The notes below the pieces were generated by a model. It had not been told where the DNA came from, made no database searches, and saw only the letters and a program-made list of their open reading frames with translations. Below, one piece after another: positions 1 through 10,318 of a stretch of 64,000 nucleotides of DNA. Source of the stretch: Riptortus pedestris (taxonomy: Eukaryota > Arthropoda > Insecta > Hemiptera > Alydidae); assembly GCA_019009955.1 (NCBI GenBank), contig CM032229.1, positions 195,827,501 through 195,891,500 of the forward strand, given 5' to 3'. The position numbers were made by a program, and so were the translations under genes. How positions within the stretch are numbered: position 1 is the first letter of the stretch; every line of letters begins with the position of its first letter.

Positions 1-74
1 TTTGCAAAAACTCTGCCAACATTTGCTCTTATCTCTCAACGGACGGAAAAAACACGCACGTAACATAATCTTGA

Positions 75-170
75 ATGTGTGTGTGTGTGTGTTTGTGTGG
101 CTGTGGGCGTGTGTGTTGAGGTTGTGGGCGTGTGTGTGTGTTTTGAGTGTGTGTGTGTGTGTGTTTGTGG

Positions 171-217
<47 letters not shown>

Positions 218-563
218 GATGTTGTGGGCGTGTGTGTGTGTGTGTGGTTTGGGCTGTTTGTGTGTGTGTGGGTGTGTGTGTGTGTGTGTGTGTGTTTGTG
301 GCTGTGTGTGTAGTGGCTGTGGGCGTGTGTGTGTGTGTGTTTGTGGCTGGTGTGTGTGTGTGTGTGTGTGGGCGTCTGTGTGTGTGGGGGGGTGGGTCTG
401 TGGGTGTGTGTGTGGGTGTGTGTGTGTGTTGTGTGTGTGTGCGTCTGTGTGTGGTGTGTGTGTGTGTGTGTTGTGTGTGCGCATGTGTGTGTGTGTTTGT
501 GGCTGTGTGTGTGTGGCTGTGGGCGTGCGTGTGTGTGTGTTTGTGGCTGTGGGCGTGTGTTTG

Positions 564-598
<35 letters not shown>

Positions 599-606
599 GG
601 CTGTGG

Positions 607-653
<47 letters not shown>

Positions 654-1072
654 TGTGGGCGTGTGTGTGTGTGTTTGTGGCTGTGCGTGTGTGTGTGTTT
701 GTGGCTGTGCGTGTGTGTGTGTGTGTGTGTGTGTTTGTGGCTGTGCGTGTGTGTGTGTGTGTGTTTGTGGCTGAGGGCATGTGTGTGTGTGTGTGTGTGG
801 TTTGTGGCTGTGTGTGTGTGTGTGTGTGGTGTTTGTGGCTGTGGGCGTGTGTGTGAGTGTTTGTGGCTGTGTGTGTGTGTGTGCGTGTGTGTTGTGTGTG
901 TGTGTGAGTGTGTGGCTGTGGGCGTGTGTGTGGTGTGTGTTTGTGGCTGTGTGGTGTGGTGTGTGTGTGTGTTTGTGGCTGGGTGTGTGTGTGTGTGTGT
1001 GTGTGTTTTGTGGCTGTAGGCGCGTGTGTGTGTGTGTGTGTGTGTGTGTTTGTGGCTGTGTGTGTGTGTTTG

Positions 1073-1103
<31 letters not shown>

Positions 1104-1225
1104 GGCTGTGTGTGTGTGTATGTGTGTGTGTTGTGTGTGTGTGTGTGCGCGTCGCGTGTGTGTTTTGTGTGTGTGTGTGTGTGTGTGGCTGTGGGCGTGT
1201 GTGTGTGTGATCCGGTTTGTGGCTG

Positions 1226-1262
<37 letters not shown>

Positions 1263-1577
1263 GCATGTGGGCGTGTGTGTGTGTGTGTGTGTGTGTTTGT
1301 GGCTCCATGTGTGTGTGTTGTGTGTGTGTGTGTGTGTGGTTGTGGCTGTGGGCGTGTGTGTGTGTGTGTGTTTGTGGCTGTGTGTGTGTGTGTGGTGTGT
1401 GTGTGTGGTGTGTGTGTGTGTGTTTGTGGCTGTGTGTGTGTGTGTTGTGGCTGTGTGTGTGTGTGGCTGTGGGCGTGTGTGTGTGTGTGTGATGTGTGTG
1501 TGCTTGTGTGTGGCTGTGTGTGTGTGTGTGTGTGTCTTGTTTGTGGCTGTGGGCGTGTGTGTGTGTGTGTTTGTGGC

Positions 1578-1652
<75 letters not shown>

Positions 1653-1779
1653 TGTGTGTACGCGGTGTGTGGCATTCCGGGCAAGACAGTGTGTGGGCGT
1701 GTGTGTGTGTGTTTGTGGCTGTGGGCAGTGTGTGTGTGTGTTTGTGTGTGTGTGAGTGTGTGTGTGTGTGTGTGAGTGT
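75..1779. repeat. TG-rich compound micro/minisatellite
   Basis: About 1.7 kb of (GT)n runs broken at irregular intervals by short phrases such as TTTGTGGCTGTGGGCG. The interruption recurs dozens of times at varying spacing, so this is a compound array of GT runs plus a GC-richer cassette, not a pure microsatellite. Long frames on both strands (Cys/Val on plus, His/Thr on minus) are trivial consequences of the dinucleotide repeat and are not genes. Alternating purine-pyrimidine of this length is the class known to favour Z-DNA; that property is inferred. Confidence 0.95.
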
Positions 1780-1836
1780 GGCCCTTCAATTTTTATCTAT
1801 TATTATTCCAAATTGATCCGTATCTCAAAAAATGTT

Positions 1837-2622
1837 TCAAAATGAAAAAGATAATATTTTGAACCGAGCACAACCCCTCTGGTCACCCTTTGAATATTCA
1901 TCGATAACTATAAGTCTTTCCTCCATTTTATCTTTTGAGTATTTGGCTCTCTTTAAGTCGCCCATTCGGCCTAATTTAAATTCAGTCATCTGACCATTAT
2001 CGCTTATCACTAAATATGATAGGTTATCATCTTTTCGTGTTCCGTAGAACTGAAATTCATTAGGAGTGTACATGTCTAAAAATAAAAACGCCATGAACCT
2101 GTAACATTTGAAGGGATAGGGGCTCCTGTGTCCGAAACTCTCTTTAATAAATTTCGAGTTGAAGTGGAAACGCCTCGAGATAAGTGCGGGCTTCAGGGTC
2201 TGTGGTTTAATATCTACCGACTCCAGAATCGTCCTCTTCTTCTCCATGAACTGGGAGATGCTCATGGCAAGTCCGAAGGCAGGCCTCCAGTCTCTGCCAT
2301 ACTCCACGCTCTCTTGTAATCGAACGTTTTCTTATAAGTGTTGGGGACCATCTTGTCCCATTCAAGGGTTGGATTTCTGACCTTCCTCCCCCAGTAAGGC
2401 ATCATCTCGTCATGCTGGAGTTCCGTGAGGGAATGGCCATTGATATTCCCAACAAGAACCAGGACTTTCCATTCTTCTTTTTCTTATACTTTAAATAAGG
2501 CAAGTCTTTGGGAAAATTTAACCACAGCCTTCTAATGAATGTTTTGTTAAGCGAGAAATTGTGTTCAACGATGGATTTATTTTGATTTCTTTTGGAGTTA
2601 CATTGATATTATTATATCCCAT
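1837..2622 (-). pseudogene. Unrecognised frame-broken gene, about 260 codons
   Basis: The last frame (1837-2307) reads 156 codons without a stop and has ordinary mixed composition, with segments such as GRDWRPAFGLAMS and FMAFLFLDMYTPNEF. Its apparent start is GTG, so it is internal. Upstream the protein continues in other frames: 2310-2480 reads EWKVLVLVGNINGHSLTEL and WGRKVRNPTLEWDKMVPN, and further upstream FIRRLWLNFPKDLPYLKY, back to a possible ATG at 2622. At least two frameshifts are needed. I recognise no family, signal peptide or membrane segment. Neighbouring arrays also carry scattered one-base indels, so the breaks may be assembly errors in a live gene rather than decay. It could be a host gene fragment or part of an unfamiliar mobile element. 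Confidence 0.4.
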
Positions 2623-2675
2623 ATTAATTATGTTATAAATATTAACTGATAGATCAGATAAACCAATATATGTCA

Positions 2676-3690
2676 TAAGCTGCATATTCTACCGCAAGCT
2701 GCAGATGCCAATCTCAAGCTGTAGATTCCTACTACAATCTGCCACCAGCTACTGAGTCCTGCCATAATCTCTCTTAAGCTGCAGATCACTACCAAAATCT
2801 GCCATAAGCTGCAGATTCCTACCATAATCTGCCACAAGAAGCAGATTACTGCCATAATCTGTCATAAGCTGCTGATTCCTACCATATTCTGCCATTAAGC
2901 TGCAGATTCCTACCATAATCTGTCAACAAGAAGAATTGATTACTGACCATCATTACTGTCATAAGCTGCAGATTCCTACCATAATCTGCCACAAGAAGCA
3001 GATTACTGCCATAATCTGTCATAAGCTGCAGATTCCTTCCATATAATCTATCTTAAGCTGCAAGATTACTGCTATAAGCTGCTGATTCTTACCATAATCT
3101 GCCACAAGAAGCAGATTACTGCCATAATCTGTCATAAGCTGCTGATTCCTACCATAATCTTGCCATAAGCTGCAGATTCCTACCATAATCTGCCACAAGA
3201 AGCAGATTACTGCCATAATCTGTCACTTAAGCTGCTGATTCCTACAATAATCTGCCATAAGCTGCAGTTTCCTACCATAATCTGCCACAAGAAAGCAGAT
3301 TACTGCCATCATCTGTCATATAAGCTGCAGATTGCCTACCATAAATCTGCCACAAGACAGCAGCTTTACTGCCAGATAATCCTGTCATAAGCTGCAGATT
3401 CCTACCATAATCTATCTTAAGCTGCAGATTACTGCTATAAGCTGCTGATTTCTTACCATAATCTGCACAAAAGAAGCAGAATTACTGCCAATATATCTGT
3501 CATAAGCTGCAGATCCTTACCATAATCTATCTTAAGCTGCAGTATTACTGCTATAGCTGCTTGATTCTTACCATAATCTGCCACAAGAGCCAGATTACTG
3601 CCATAATACCATTGTCATTAAGCTGCTGCTCCTTCCATAATCTGCACAAGATGCAGATTCATACAATAATCAGATGCAGTAGGAAGTGCA
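2676..3690. repeat. 60-bp higher-order minisatellite (2 x 30 bp)
   Basis: The unit alternates two related 30-mers, one beginning AAGCTGCAGATTCCTACC and one beginning AAGAAGCAGATTACTGCC, both ending in a CATAATCTG motif. There are about 17 composite copies. From roughly 2900 to 3650 copies carry many one- to three-base insertions, unlike the cleaner arrays further along. No coding function is supported. Confidence 0.9.
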
Positions 3691-3785
3691 ATACAGCCCG
3701 ATTCATGTCTAGGCCAAACTTGGTCAGGACAATAGAAAAGTAATAATGGGGTCCTGCAAGGGATGCTCCTAGCACAAAACGATCA

Positions 3786-3809
3786 CCCCCCCCCCCCCCC
3801 CCCCCCCCC
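3786..3809. repeat. Poly-C homopolymer of 24
   Basis: An uninterrupted run of 24 C (24 G on minus). It lies between the end of the 60-bp array and a possible exon. Its exact length is unreliable in any assembly. Confidence 0.9.
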
Positions 3810-3928
3810 ATAAAAAACGTCCTTTCTGCGGAGTTTGAGGCCTAAACCGCCTTACAGCTGCCCTAGATTGCTTTGGAAGTTGCAACTTCCACGATCATGA
3901 GGCCATCACTCCTTGCGGCGACACTTAC

Positions 3929-4043
3929 TTGTGCACTTGGCTTACTATGAGTAGTTTGGATGAACACAGACTCAGTTGTATGTGAATCTGAGACGTGAAC
4001 ATCATTTCGGGCAAGTGCTTGTTTTGCCCAGCTATTGAGGTTA
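3929..4043 (-). CDS. Possible orphan internal exon, 38 codons
   Basis: On minus, a pyrimidine-rich tract ending TTAATTTTAG precedes an open segment encoding NLNSWAKQALARNDVHVSD and more, ending SKPSAQ, followed by a textbook donor GTAAGT. The segment is 115 bp, enters in phase 2 and leaves in phase 0. Composition is protein-like and unrelated to the surrounding repeats. I do not recognise the protein and see no partner exons nearby; the dispersed repeats on either side could lie in its introns. It may be chance, since a 38-codon frame is short. Confidence 0.3.
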
Positions 4044-4139
4044 CTAAAATTAATATGTAAATAAATATTAAATATTTGATAATACCATATGATGCAATTC
4101 TGTACTTGCATTGTAATGATCTACTAAAGGTTTCGATAG

Positions 4140-4830
4140 CTCCTGATTTTTAGGACAATCTTTGTCAGGGGCTTTAGTATGTAGGCGAACTACCTGCGAG
4201 TCATGGACATTGTTGGAAACTGATGTCAGATCCTGCCTATCACAAAAGTCTAAAAAAGTCCGTCACTCGCAGGGCTGCGTTACTAAGCAGAATTTCCCAC
4301 GTGGCGTAATGTCCCAGTAGTTTCTAGCACCAAAAACACTGTTAACCTAAACCTCTAAACCTATTCACGAGGGACGAGGGGAATTAGTTATGGAACGGAC
4401 CAACCAGCGCTCTCGGCTATGAGAAAGTCCGAACATAGCTACTGGTGGACCACACGCCATGTAGAATACAAATGCTATATCCTCGGTTAATATTCAAGAT
4501 AGAGAAAAAATGTATCTTTTTGGGTGTGTTCTAAACAATATTTATAGTAAATTTAATTTTCTAATTTAAGCTTTGATTTTGTACAATTTCCCGCCCTTTC
4601 AGTCCTTACGGGACGTCTTAGTAACGGAGATTATTTCGAAATTTTCCGTAAATCCTCCCTCTAAACCCCCCACCCGCTGGTCCTATTTCAACCAGTAACG
4701 AACTTGATCTTCCTTTTTACATAAAACGATTAAATTCCGAGTTTGGTAACGATCAAACAAAAATTGCGACCGCTAGAGCGGTAACAGACAAATATATAGA
4801 TACTCATAGTATTTCAGCTTCCCGCCTTTC
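4140..4830 (+). repeat. Dispersed repeat family B, long copy
   Basis: Contains the family B landmarks in order: a CTCGGTTAATATTCAAGATAG block, a TACAATTT..CC block, a 'TTTCAACCAGTAACGAACTTG' type block, 'ACATAAAACGATTAAAT', 'TTTGGTAACGATCAAAC', and a terminal ACAGACA-(TA) tract. Matching blocks occur at 34370, 35205 and 45800 on plus and in reverse at 25430. There is no coding potential. It resembles a non-autonomous element with a microsatellite-like tail; class not determined. Confidence 0.7.
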
Positions 4831-6110
4831 ATCTTCTCGCCTTTTCAGCTCCTATTAATCTTTTTTCAGCTTCCCGCCTATTCCATCTTCTCGCCTTTCA
4901 GCTTCTAGTATTTCAGCTTCCCGCCTTTCATCTTCTCGCCTTCAGCTCCTAGTATTTCAGCTTCCGCCTTTCATCTTCTCGCCTTTTCAGCTCCTAGTAT
5001 TTCAGCTTCCCGCCTTCCATCTTCCAGCCTTTCATCTTCTCGCCTTTCAGCTCCTAGTATTTCAGCTTCCCGCCTTTCATCTTCTCGCCTTTCAGCTTCT
5101 AGTATTTCAGCTTCCCGCCTTTCATCTTCTCGCCTTTCAGCTCCTAGTATTCAGCTTCCCGCCTTTCTTCTTCTAGTCATCTTCTCGCCTTTCAGCTCCT
5201 AGTATTTCAGCTTCCCCGCCTTTCATCTTCTCGCCTTTCAGCTCCTTAGTATTTCAGCTTCCCGCCTTCAATCCCGCCTTTCATCTTCTCGCCTTTCAGC
5301 TCCTAGTATTTTCAGCTTCCCGCCTTTCATCTTCTCTCGCCTTTCAACTTAACACTAGTGTATTTCAGCTTCCCGCCTTCCATCTTCCCGCCTTTCATCT
5401 TATTCTCGCCTTTCAGCTCCTAGTATTTCAGCTTCCCGCCTTCCATCTTCCCGCCTTTCATCTTCTCGCCTTTCAGCTCCTTGTATTTTCAGCTTCCCAC
5501 CTTCCATATCTTCCCGCCTTTCATCTTCTCGCCTTTCAGCTCCTAGTATTTCAGCTTCCCGCCTTCCATCTTCCCGCCTTTCATCTTCTCGCCATATTTC
5601 AGCTCCTAGTATTTCAGCTTCCGCCCTTCCATCTTCCCGCTTTTCATTTTTCTCGCCTTTCAGCTCCTAGTATTTCAGCTTCCCGCCTTCCATCTTCCCG
5701 CCTTTCATCTTCGCGCCTTTCAGCTCCTAGTATTTCAGCTTCCCGCCTTCCATCTTCCCGCCTTTCAGCTCCTAGTATTTCAGCTTCCCCGCCTTCCATC
5801 TTCCCGCCTTTCAGCTCCTAGTATTTCAGCTTCCCCGCCTTCCATCTTCCCGCCTTTCAGCTCCTAGTATTTCAGCTTCCCGCCTTTCATCTTCCCGCCT
5901 TTCAGCTCCTAGTATTTCAGCTTCCCGCCTTCCATACTTCCCGCCCTTTCAGCTCCTAGTATTTTCAGCTTCCCGCCTTCCATCTTCCCGCCTTTCAGCT
6001 CCTAGTATTTCAGCTTCCCATCTTCCATCTTCCCGCCTTTCAGCTCCTAGTATTTCAGCTTCCCGCCTTTCATCTTCTCGCCTTTGAGCTTCTAGTATTT
6101 CAGCTTCCAC
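4831..6110. repeat. 45-bp higher-order minisatellite (3 x 15 bp)
   Basis: Each 45-bp unit is three related 15-mers: CCTTTCATCTTCTCG, CCTTTCAGCTCCTAG and TATTTCAGCTTCCCG, with frequent loss or gain of one 15-mer. About 28 units. On minus, at the right end (5949-6167), the unit reads as a charged 15-residue repeat EAEILGAERREDGRR and is continuous with a non-repetitive coding-like segment (KLAADFRYQQQLRGLQRQVE), so the array may have grown from a coiled-coil coding sequence. Scattered indels break the frame across most of the array. Confidence 0.9.
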
Positions 6111-6594
6111 TTGTCGCTGAAGTCCACGGAGCTGCTGCTGATACCTGAAATCAGCTGCCAATTTCAACGAATCTCGTCCGAAAACGGTTGATCCTACTGT
6201 TCTGCCTTGTACAACGGCTTCCTACCGCACTTCCTAGATCCCTCACCGATGACGAAACCACGCCTTGACTCAGCTGTGATTCACCTAAGGCATATCTAGA
6301 GTTCGCTTCACGGCTCCCATGACTGATCCTCGCATCTGCTGCAGCCCTCCAACGTCTTTCTTCGACCCTCGGCCTCGAATCTTGAAGTGGGACATTTCTT
6401 CTCGTGAGCCCATCCGGCTCGGAGGACCATTTTGTTATTCAATATTCACTGAAATTGTATCAGTAACCAATTTAAGCTATAGTTCAATAGCGGACTGTAT
6501 TTCCAACTGTATCATTACAAACATATGATCATTTAAAAAAAAAGAAAGAAATAATAATATTAAATTAAAGGCTTGGACCGCTGATCCCTCGCAG
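6111..6594. other. Spacer without recognised gene
   Basis: Higher GC than its surroundings. On minus it leads into the 15-residue repeat frame described for the 45-bp array, with the frame closed by a stop near 6220. No recognised domain. An A-rich tract near 6530-6560 marks the right side. Confidence 0.4.
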
Positions 6595-6835
6595 TGGCAA
6601 ATAACAATATTTATAGTACATAAATTATTTTCAATAAGATTAGTTCTATACACCTTTTTAAATCTGACTATTAGTACGGGAAATATTTCTTATTTTCCCA
6701 ATTCTCCCCATCTAACCCCCCCCCCCTGCCCCTGGTCAATTTCAGCAGTTAAAACGAACCATGATCTTTTTTTCACATAAAACGACTAAATATCGAATTT
6801 GGTAAACGATCAAACGAAAAATTGCGATCGCCAGA
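6595..6835 (+). repeat. Dispersed repeat family B, partial copy
   Basis: Carries the 3' half of family B: a 'CAATTTCAGCAGTTAAAACG' block, the ACATAAAACGACTAAAT block and the TTTGGTAAACGATCAAACG block. It ends at CCAGAGTGGT and passes straight into family A sequence. Confidence 0.65.
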
Positions 6836-8400
6836 GTGGTGCAGTGGGGGTTATAAGAGAGGCCTAAAATTAAAAATAGCGATCTGGTAATTCGGCAAAT
6901 ATGCACATAACAATAGTTGTTTACTTTGTTATTTAGAGTAACTTTTGTTATATACACTTACGTCGTATTCCGAAGTTTAAATGCGTTATACGCTAAAATA
7001 GTAGAGTGAGTCAACAATATTATTTGGCACAGAAGACTCAACCGAACTAAATAAAATTCGGTATGTGTATTAGCACCTACGTCCTTAATTATCATAAGCC
7101 AAACCAACATTTCTAGGGACGGGCAGGAGTGGGCGTTGTAGGCGAGGCCTGAAATTTAAAATAGCAGAATTTCGTTTTTTACTGTTTTTTCTGCAAATAT
7201 GAACATGGCAAAAGTTGTTTATTTTGTTATTTAAAGTAATATTTATACTCACTTATGCCGTTTAACAAAGCATAAATGAAATATACTCTAAAAACTATAG
7301 CGGGAATCAACAATTTTTATGGGCATAAAAGACTTAACCGAACTCAACTTTCTAGGTACGAATAGGAGTGGGGGTTATAAGGGAAGCCGAAAATGAAAAA
7401 TGGTGATATTCCGTTTCCTATTAGATTCTCGGCAAACATGTACATAAAAAAAAAGTGGTTTGTTTTGTTATTTAGAGTAACTTTTGTTGCGTTCATTTTT
7501 TTGGTAAAATGAAGTAAACACGGGATATACGCTAAAACTATAGCGGGAGTCATTAATTTTACTAGTGCTAAACGATTTTAGGTTTTAGTCACTTATGATA
7601 ACTCTATATATGAATCGGGTTAGTGAGCTTATATATCTCCGTCGCCCCCTTCTCATTTATTTATTTTCCCTAGAAAATAACTTTGTTATTTATTTCAAAT
7701 AGAAATGTAAGCTATAAGAGAATTTCCTTTATTTAATTTGTATAATGTATTATGTAAACAAAGGCATGCTGAATTGGAACAAGGAGTGATAGCGGAAGTT
7801 GTAGGGATCAAATTATGTAGTTCTGCTAATATATTATCTTATTTCCGATATCTTCATGTTATTAAAACAAATATATCTTCTCATAACAATTAGACGTTAA
7901 TGGTAATGTTATTATGAAAAAAGACAATATCCATTTAAATTTGATATGATTTAAAGTATTACTTATTTTTCAGGGAGGGATACGATCTCTTCCCCTCACC
8001 TATATTTTTGAATATAAATGAAATTATTTTTAGGGTAATACTATTATTTAATTCCATCAGGTAGATAAATTATTAAAATAATACTTTGAATCAATAATTT
8101 AAAGAAAACAATGTTGATAGCCTTCATGCTAGAGCGGAAGGTGACCGGAGCCTATAACAATTGAGTTAACTCATTTCCTGTCAAATGCTGCCATTACTGG
8201 AAGTGATTTCCACTGACATCTGCTATTACGAATATAATCTAATATAGATTGACAGGAAATAAGTTTCATTATAGATGATATTTAATTGTAATAAATGTTA
8301 TCCATGATTACGGTTTGAAGTGTTCAAAACGTGGAGAGGGATAGATTAGGAAAACATTTTTATTTATTCTTCAAAAGTAAAGTTTCTCATTTATTCCTCG
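6836..8400 (+). mobile_element. Helitron-like dispersed family A, copy 1
   Basis: Three diverged tandem units of about 230-270 bp (6836, 7107, 7345), each with the order GTGGGGGTTATAAG, AAAATAGCGAT, GTTGTTTATTTTGTTATTT, AGTAACTTTTGTT, 'ATATACGCTAAAAACTATAG'. The following 7560-8400 matches, in reverse, 38880-39800, for example TAGATGATATTTAATTGTAA near 8273. No transposase or helicase frame is visible, so it is non-autonomous. The family's 3' end, a GC hairpin then CTAG, is seen in copies at 25428 and 38742 and is not seen here. Confidence 0.7.
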
Positions 8401-9425
8401 CCTTCCTGACCCTCACGGGAAAACAATGTGCTCAGACGGGATAGTTACGAACTTATAGGAAATATATACAGAAAATTAAAAATAAAAAAACTATTCCTTG
8501 TCAGAATAGAGTGTAAACAAATAGAAGACCATTTTTATATAAAATTAGGTATATTTAAATTTTGCCTTCGATGTTGTTTCTGTTCAGGAGCTAACCTTCC
8601 ATAAAGGTGACAAATATGAATCTAAAGAAAGGCGGAGCGGAAATTAGATTTCCCAAAAATTTGGGGTTTTATTTTTATTGTGTTCTCTGAGATACCTTAA
8701 GTCTTTGTTTCGGCCATCCAATACTACTTCTGGTAACTGCCCAATTGAAAAAAGAAATAATATCCGGTCCATGTAAAAGTAATTTATTTAAAGATACTGT
8801 CATATAACACCATAAAAAATGCCACAGTTATAAATCCTTAGGTTTCGCCATATAAATAGCTTTCTCCACTTTTTTTGAATATCCAGGTAAAACAATGGTA
8901 CGAATTTTCTCATATTTTCCTTAACTTCATCAGAACATTTAGATAAATTATATTGTTGCACGATGATATCAAATAATTCATCGTATCTGGAGTTTGTTTT
9001 TACTGGCTCAGTCGTCTTACAGTTGTACCATCTTTATCAAATCTAAAACCATATAATCGCCCTAAGAAACAGCCCAGAACAAGTAAACTAGGTATTAAAA
9101 TAATTTTGAAAAAAATGTACTATTCCAAAGTTGAAAATTTGATGGGAATTTCTTATAAAATCTGAAACAATAGAACCCATTTTGTGGCCAACTGTTGGCC
9201 AAGATTAGTCACTGAACGACTCACTTAGGACTGACACTTGAACAGCTGAAAAGAGGAATGAAAATGATCTAGCAATATGATTGGAACTGCCAAAGTAAAT
9301 ACTTACCGAACCAGTTTTATTATTAGTATTGGTGTCAGCAATTCATGTTAATTCTCAGGTTTGAGCCCTTATTTTTATATTCCAATTCTGATGTTTTCTT
9401 TCTGTTCTAAGGTTTAATTTGTATA
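8401..9425. other. AT-rich spacer
   Basis: No open frame of note and no recognised repeat apart from possible faded family A sequence at its left edge. It may include the decayed downstream part of the non-LTR element at 9426-9805, but I cannot read any protein motif in it. Confidence 0.4.
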
Positions 9426-9805
9426 TCACCTCTCAAGACAGAAGTTTTCAAACTTCATTTTTCGTATTTTTGAATAGAGACCGGACAGTGTGTGATACCA
9501 TATTTCATTAAAAGCGCCAGTTAGGTCTATAAATTCAGCTAATATAACCTTTTTTCCTGTGGAATGCTTGTAAGATGTCATGTTGTAAAATAACATGATT
9601 ATCAAGAGTTCCTCGTCCACATCGGAAACTATTTAGTAATGGGCTTATATAATTACCTACATCCAAATATCAGTTATGGCGATTTATTACCATATTTTCA
9701 AAGATTCTACACACGTTACAGGTTAAAGAAATTGGCCTGTAAGCGTTGAATCATTCAGTAGGTTTTCCTGGTTTAAAAACTGGAATTACCATGGATTGTT
9801 GCCAT
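9426..9805 (-). pseudogene. Non-LTR retrotransposon reverse transcriptase relic (jockey-type)
   Basis: Reading minus from 9805, broken frames give MVIPVFKPGKP, AYRPISLTCNVCRIFENMV, then SPLLNSFRCGRGTLDNH and, after a frameshift, KKVILAEFIDLTGAFNEIWY. These are the successive conserved blocks of the N-terminal and finger/palm part of non-LTR reverse transcriptases: the PGK..YRPISL block, the SGFRxGRSTxDN block and the catalytic motif with DLTGAFD, here with N in place of the usual final D. Several stops and at least one frameshift show it is dead. The rest of the enzyme, including YxDD, is not seen downstream, so it is truncated. Jockey clade is my best guess. Confidence 0.8.
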
Positions 9806-10318
9806 TATATAGGGGATTTACTTTTGGAAAATAGGTATAGTATTAAAAATTTTAAGATTTTCATTTTATTGTTTTTTGACAAATGTTCCAGCTTACTTGT
9901 AGTATTCAGTAGTTTGTAAAAGTATAAAAATTTAAAAATTATTAACAGAAGGAAACTGTATAAAATCCAGAATATATAGCATTTAAAATGGATAATCAAT
10001 AAAATCATCTAAATGATAACAAACTAAAATGAACCTAATAAAAAATAAATAAATCAATAAATAAATAAAACCGTTGTCTTGTGGCGAAAATAATGCAATA
10101 TTTCATATTTACTTCTATTGGAGATTGCCTTCAAGTTAATTCTTCTGATTCCCATTTTTCTCCGCTGCTTTTTCCTTTGCTGGTTACTTTCTTGGTTTCA
10201 AATGCCGGAAATTTTAACACTTTTTTCCCGTCTAACATTAATTGTATTAGGCTTAACTGTTCATTTTTTCAATTGGACCGTTTAGCGTGCTCACAGCTGT
10301 TGAAACAAATTGGTTGCC
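9806..10318. other. AT-rich spacer
   Basis: Low-complexity A/T sequence including AAATA runs near 10040-10070. Nothing recognisable. It leads directly into the 96-bp array. Confidence 0.5.

Noticed and set aside
29..1789. 586-codon His/Thr-rich minus frame
   Set aside because: Pure consequence of the CA/TG repeat.
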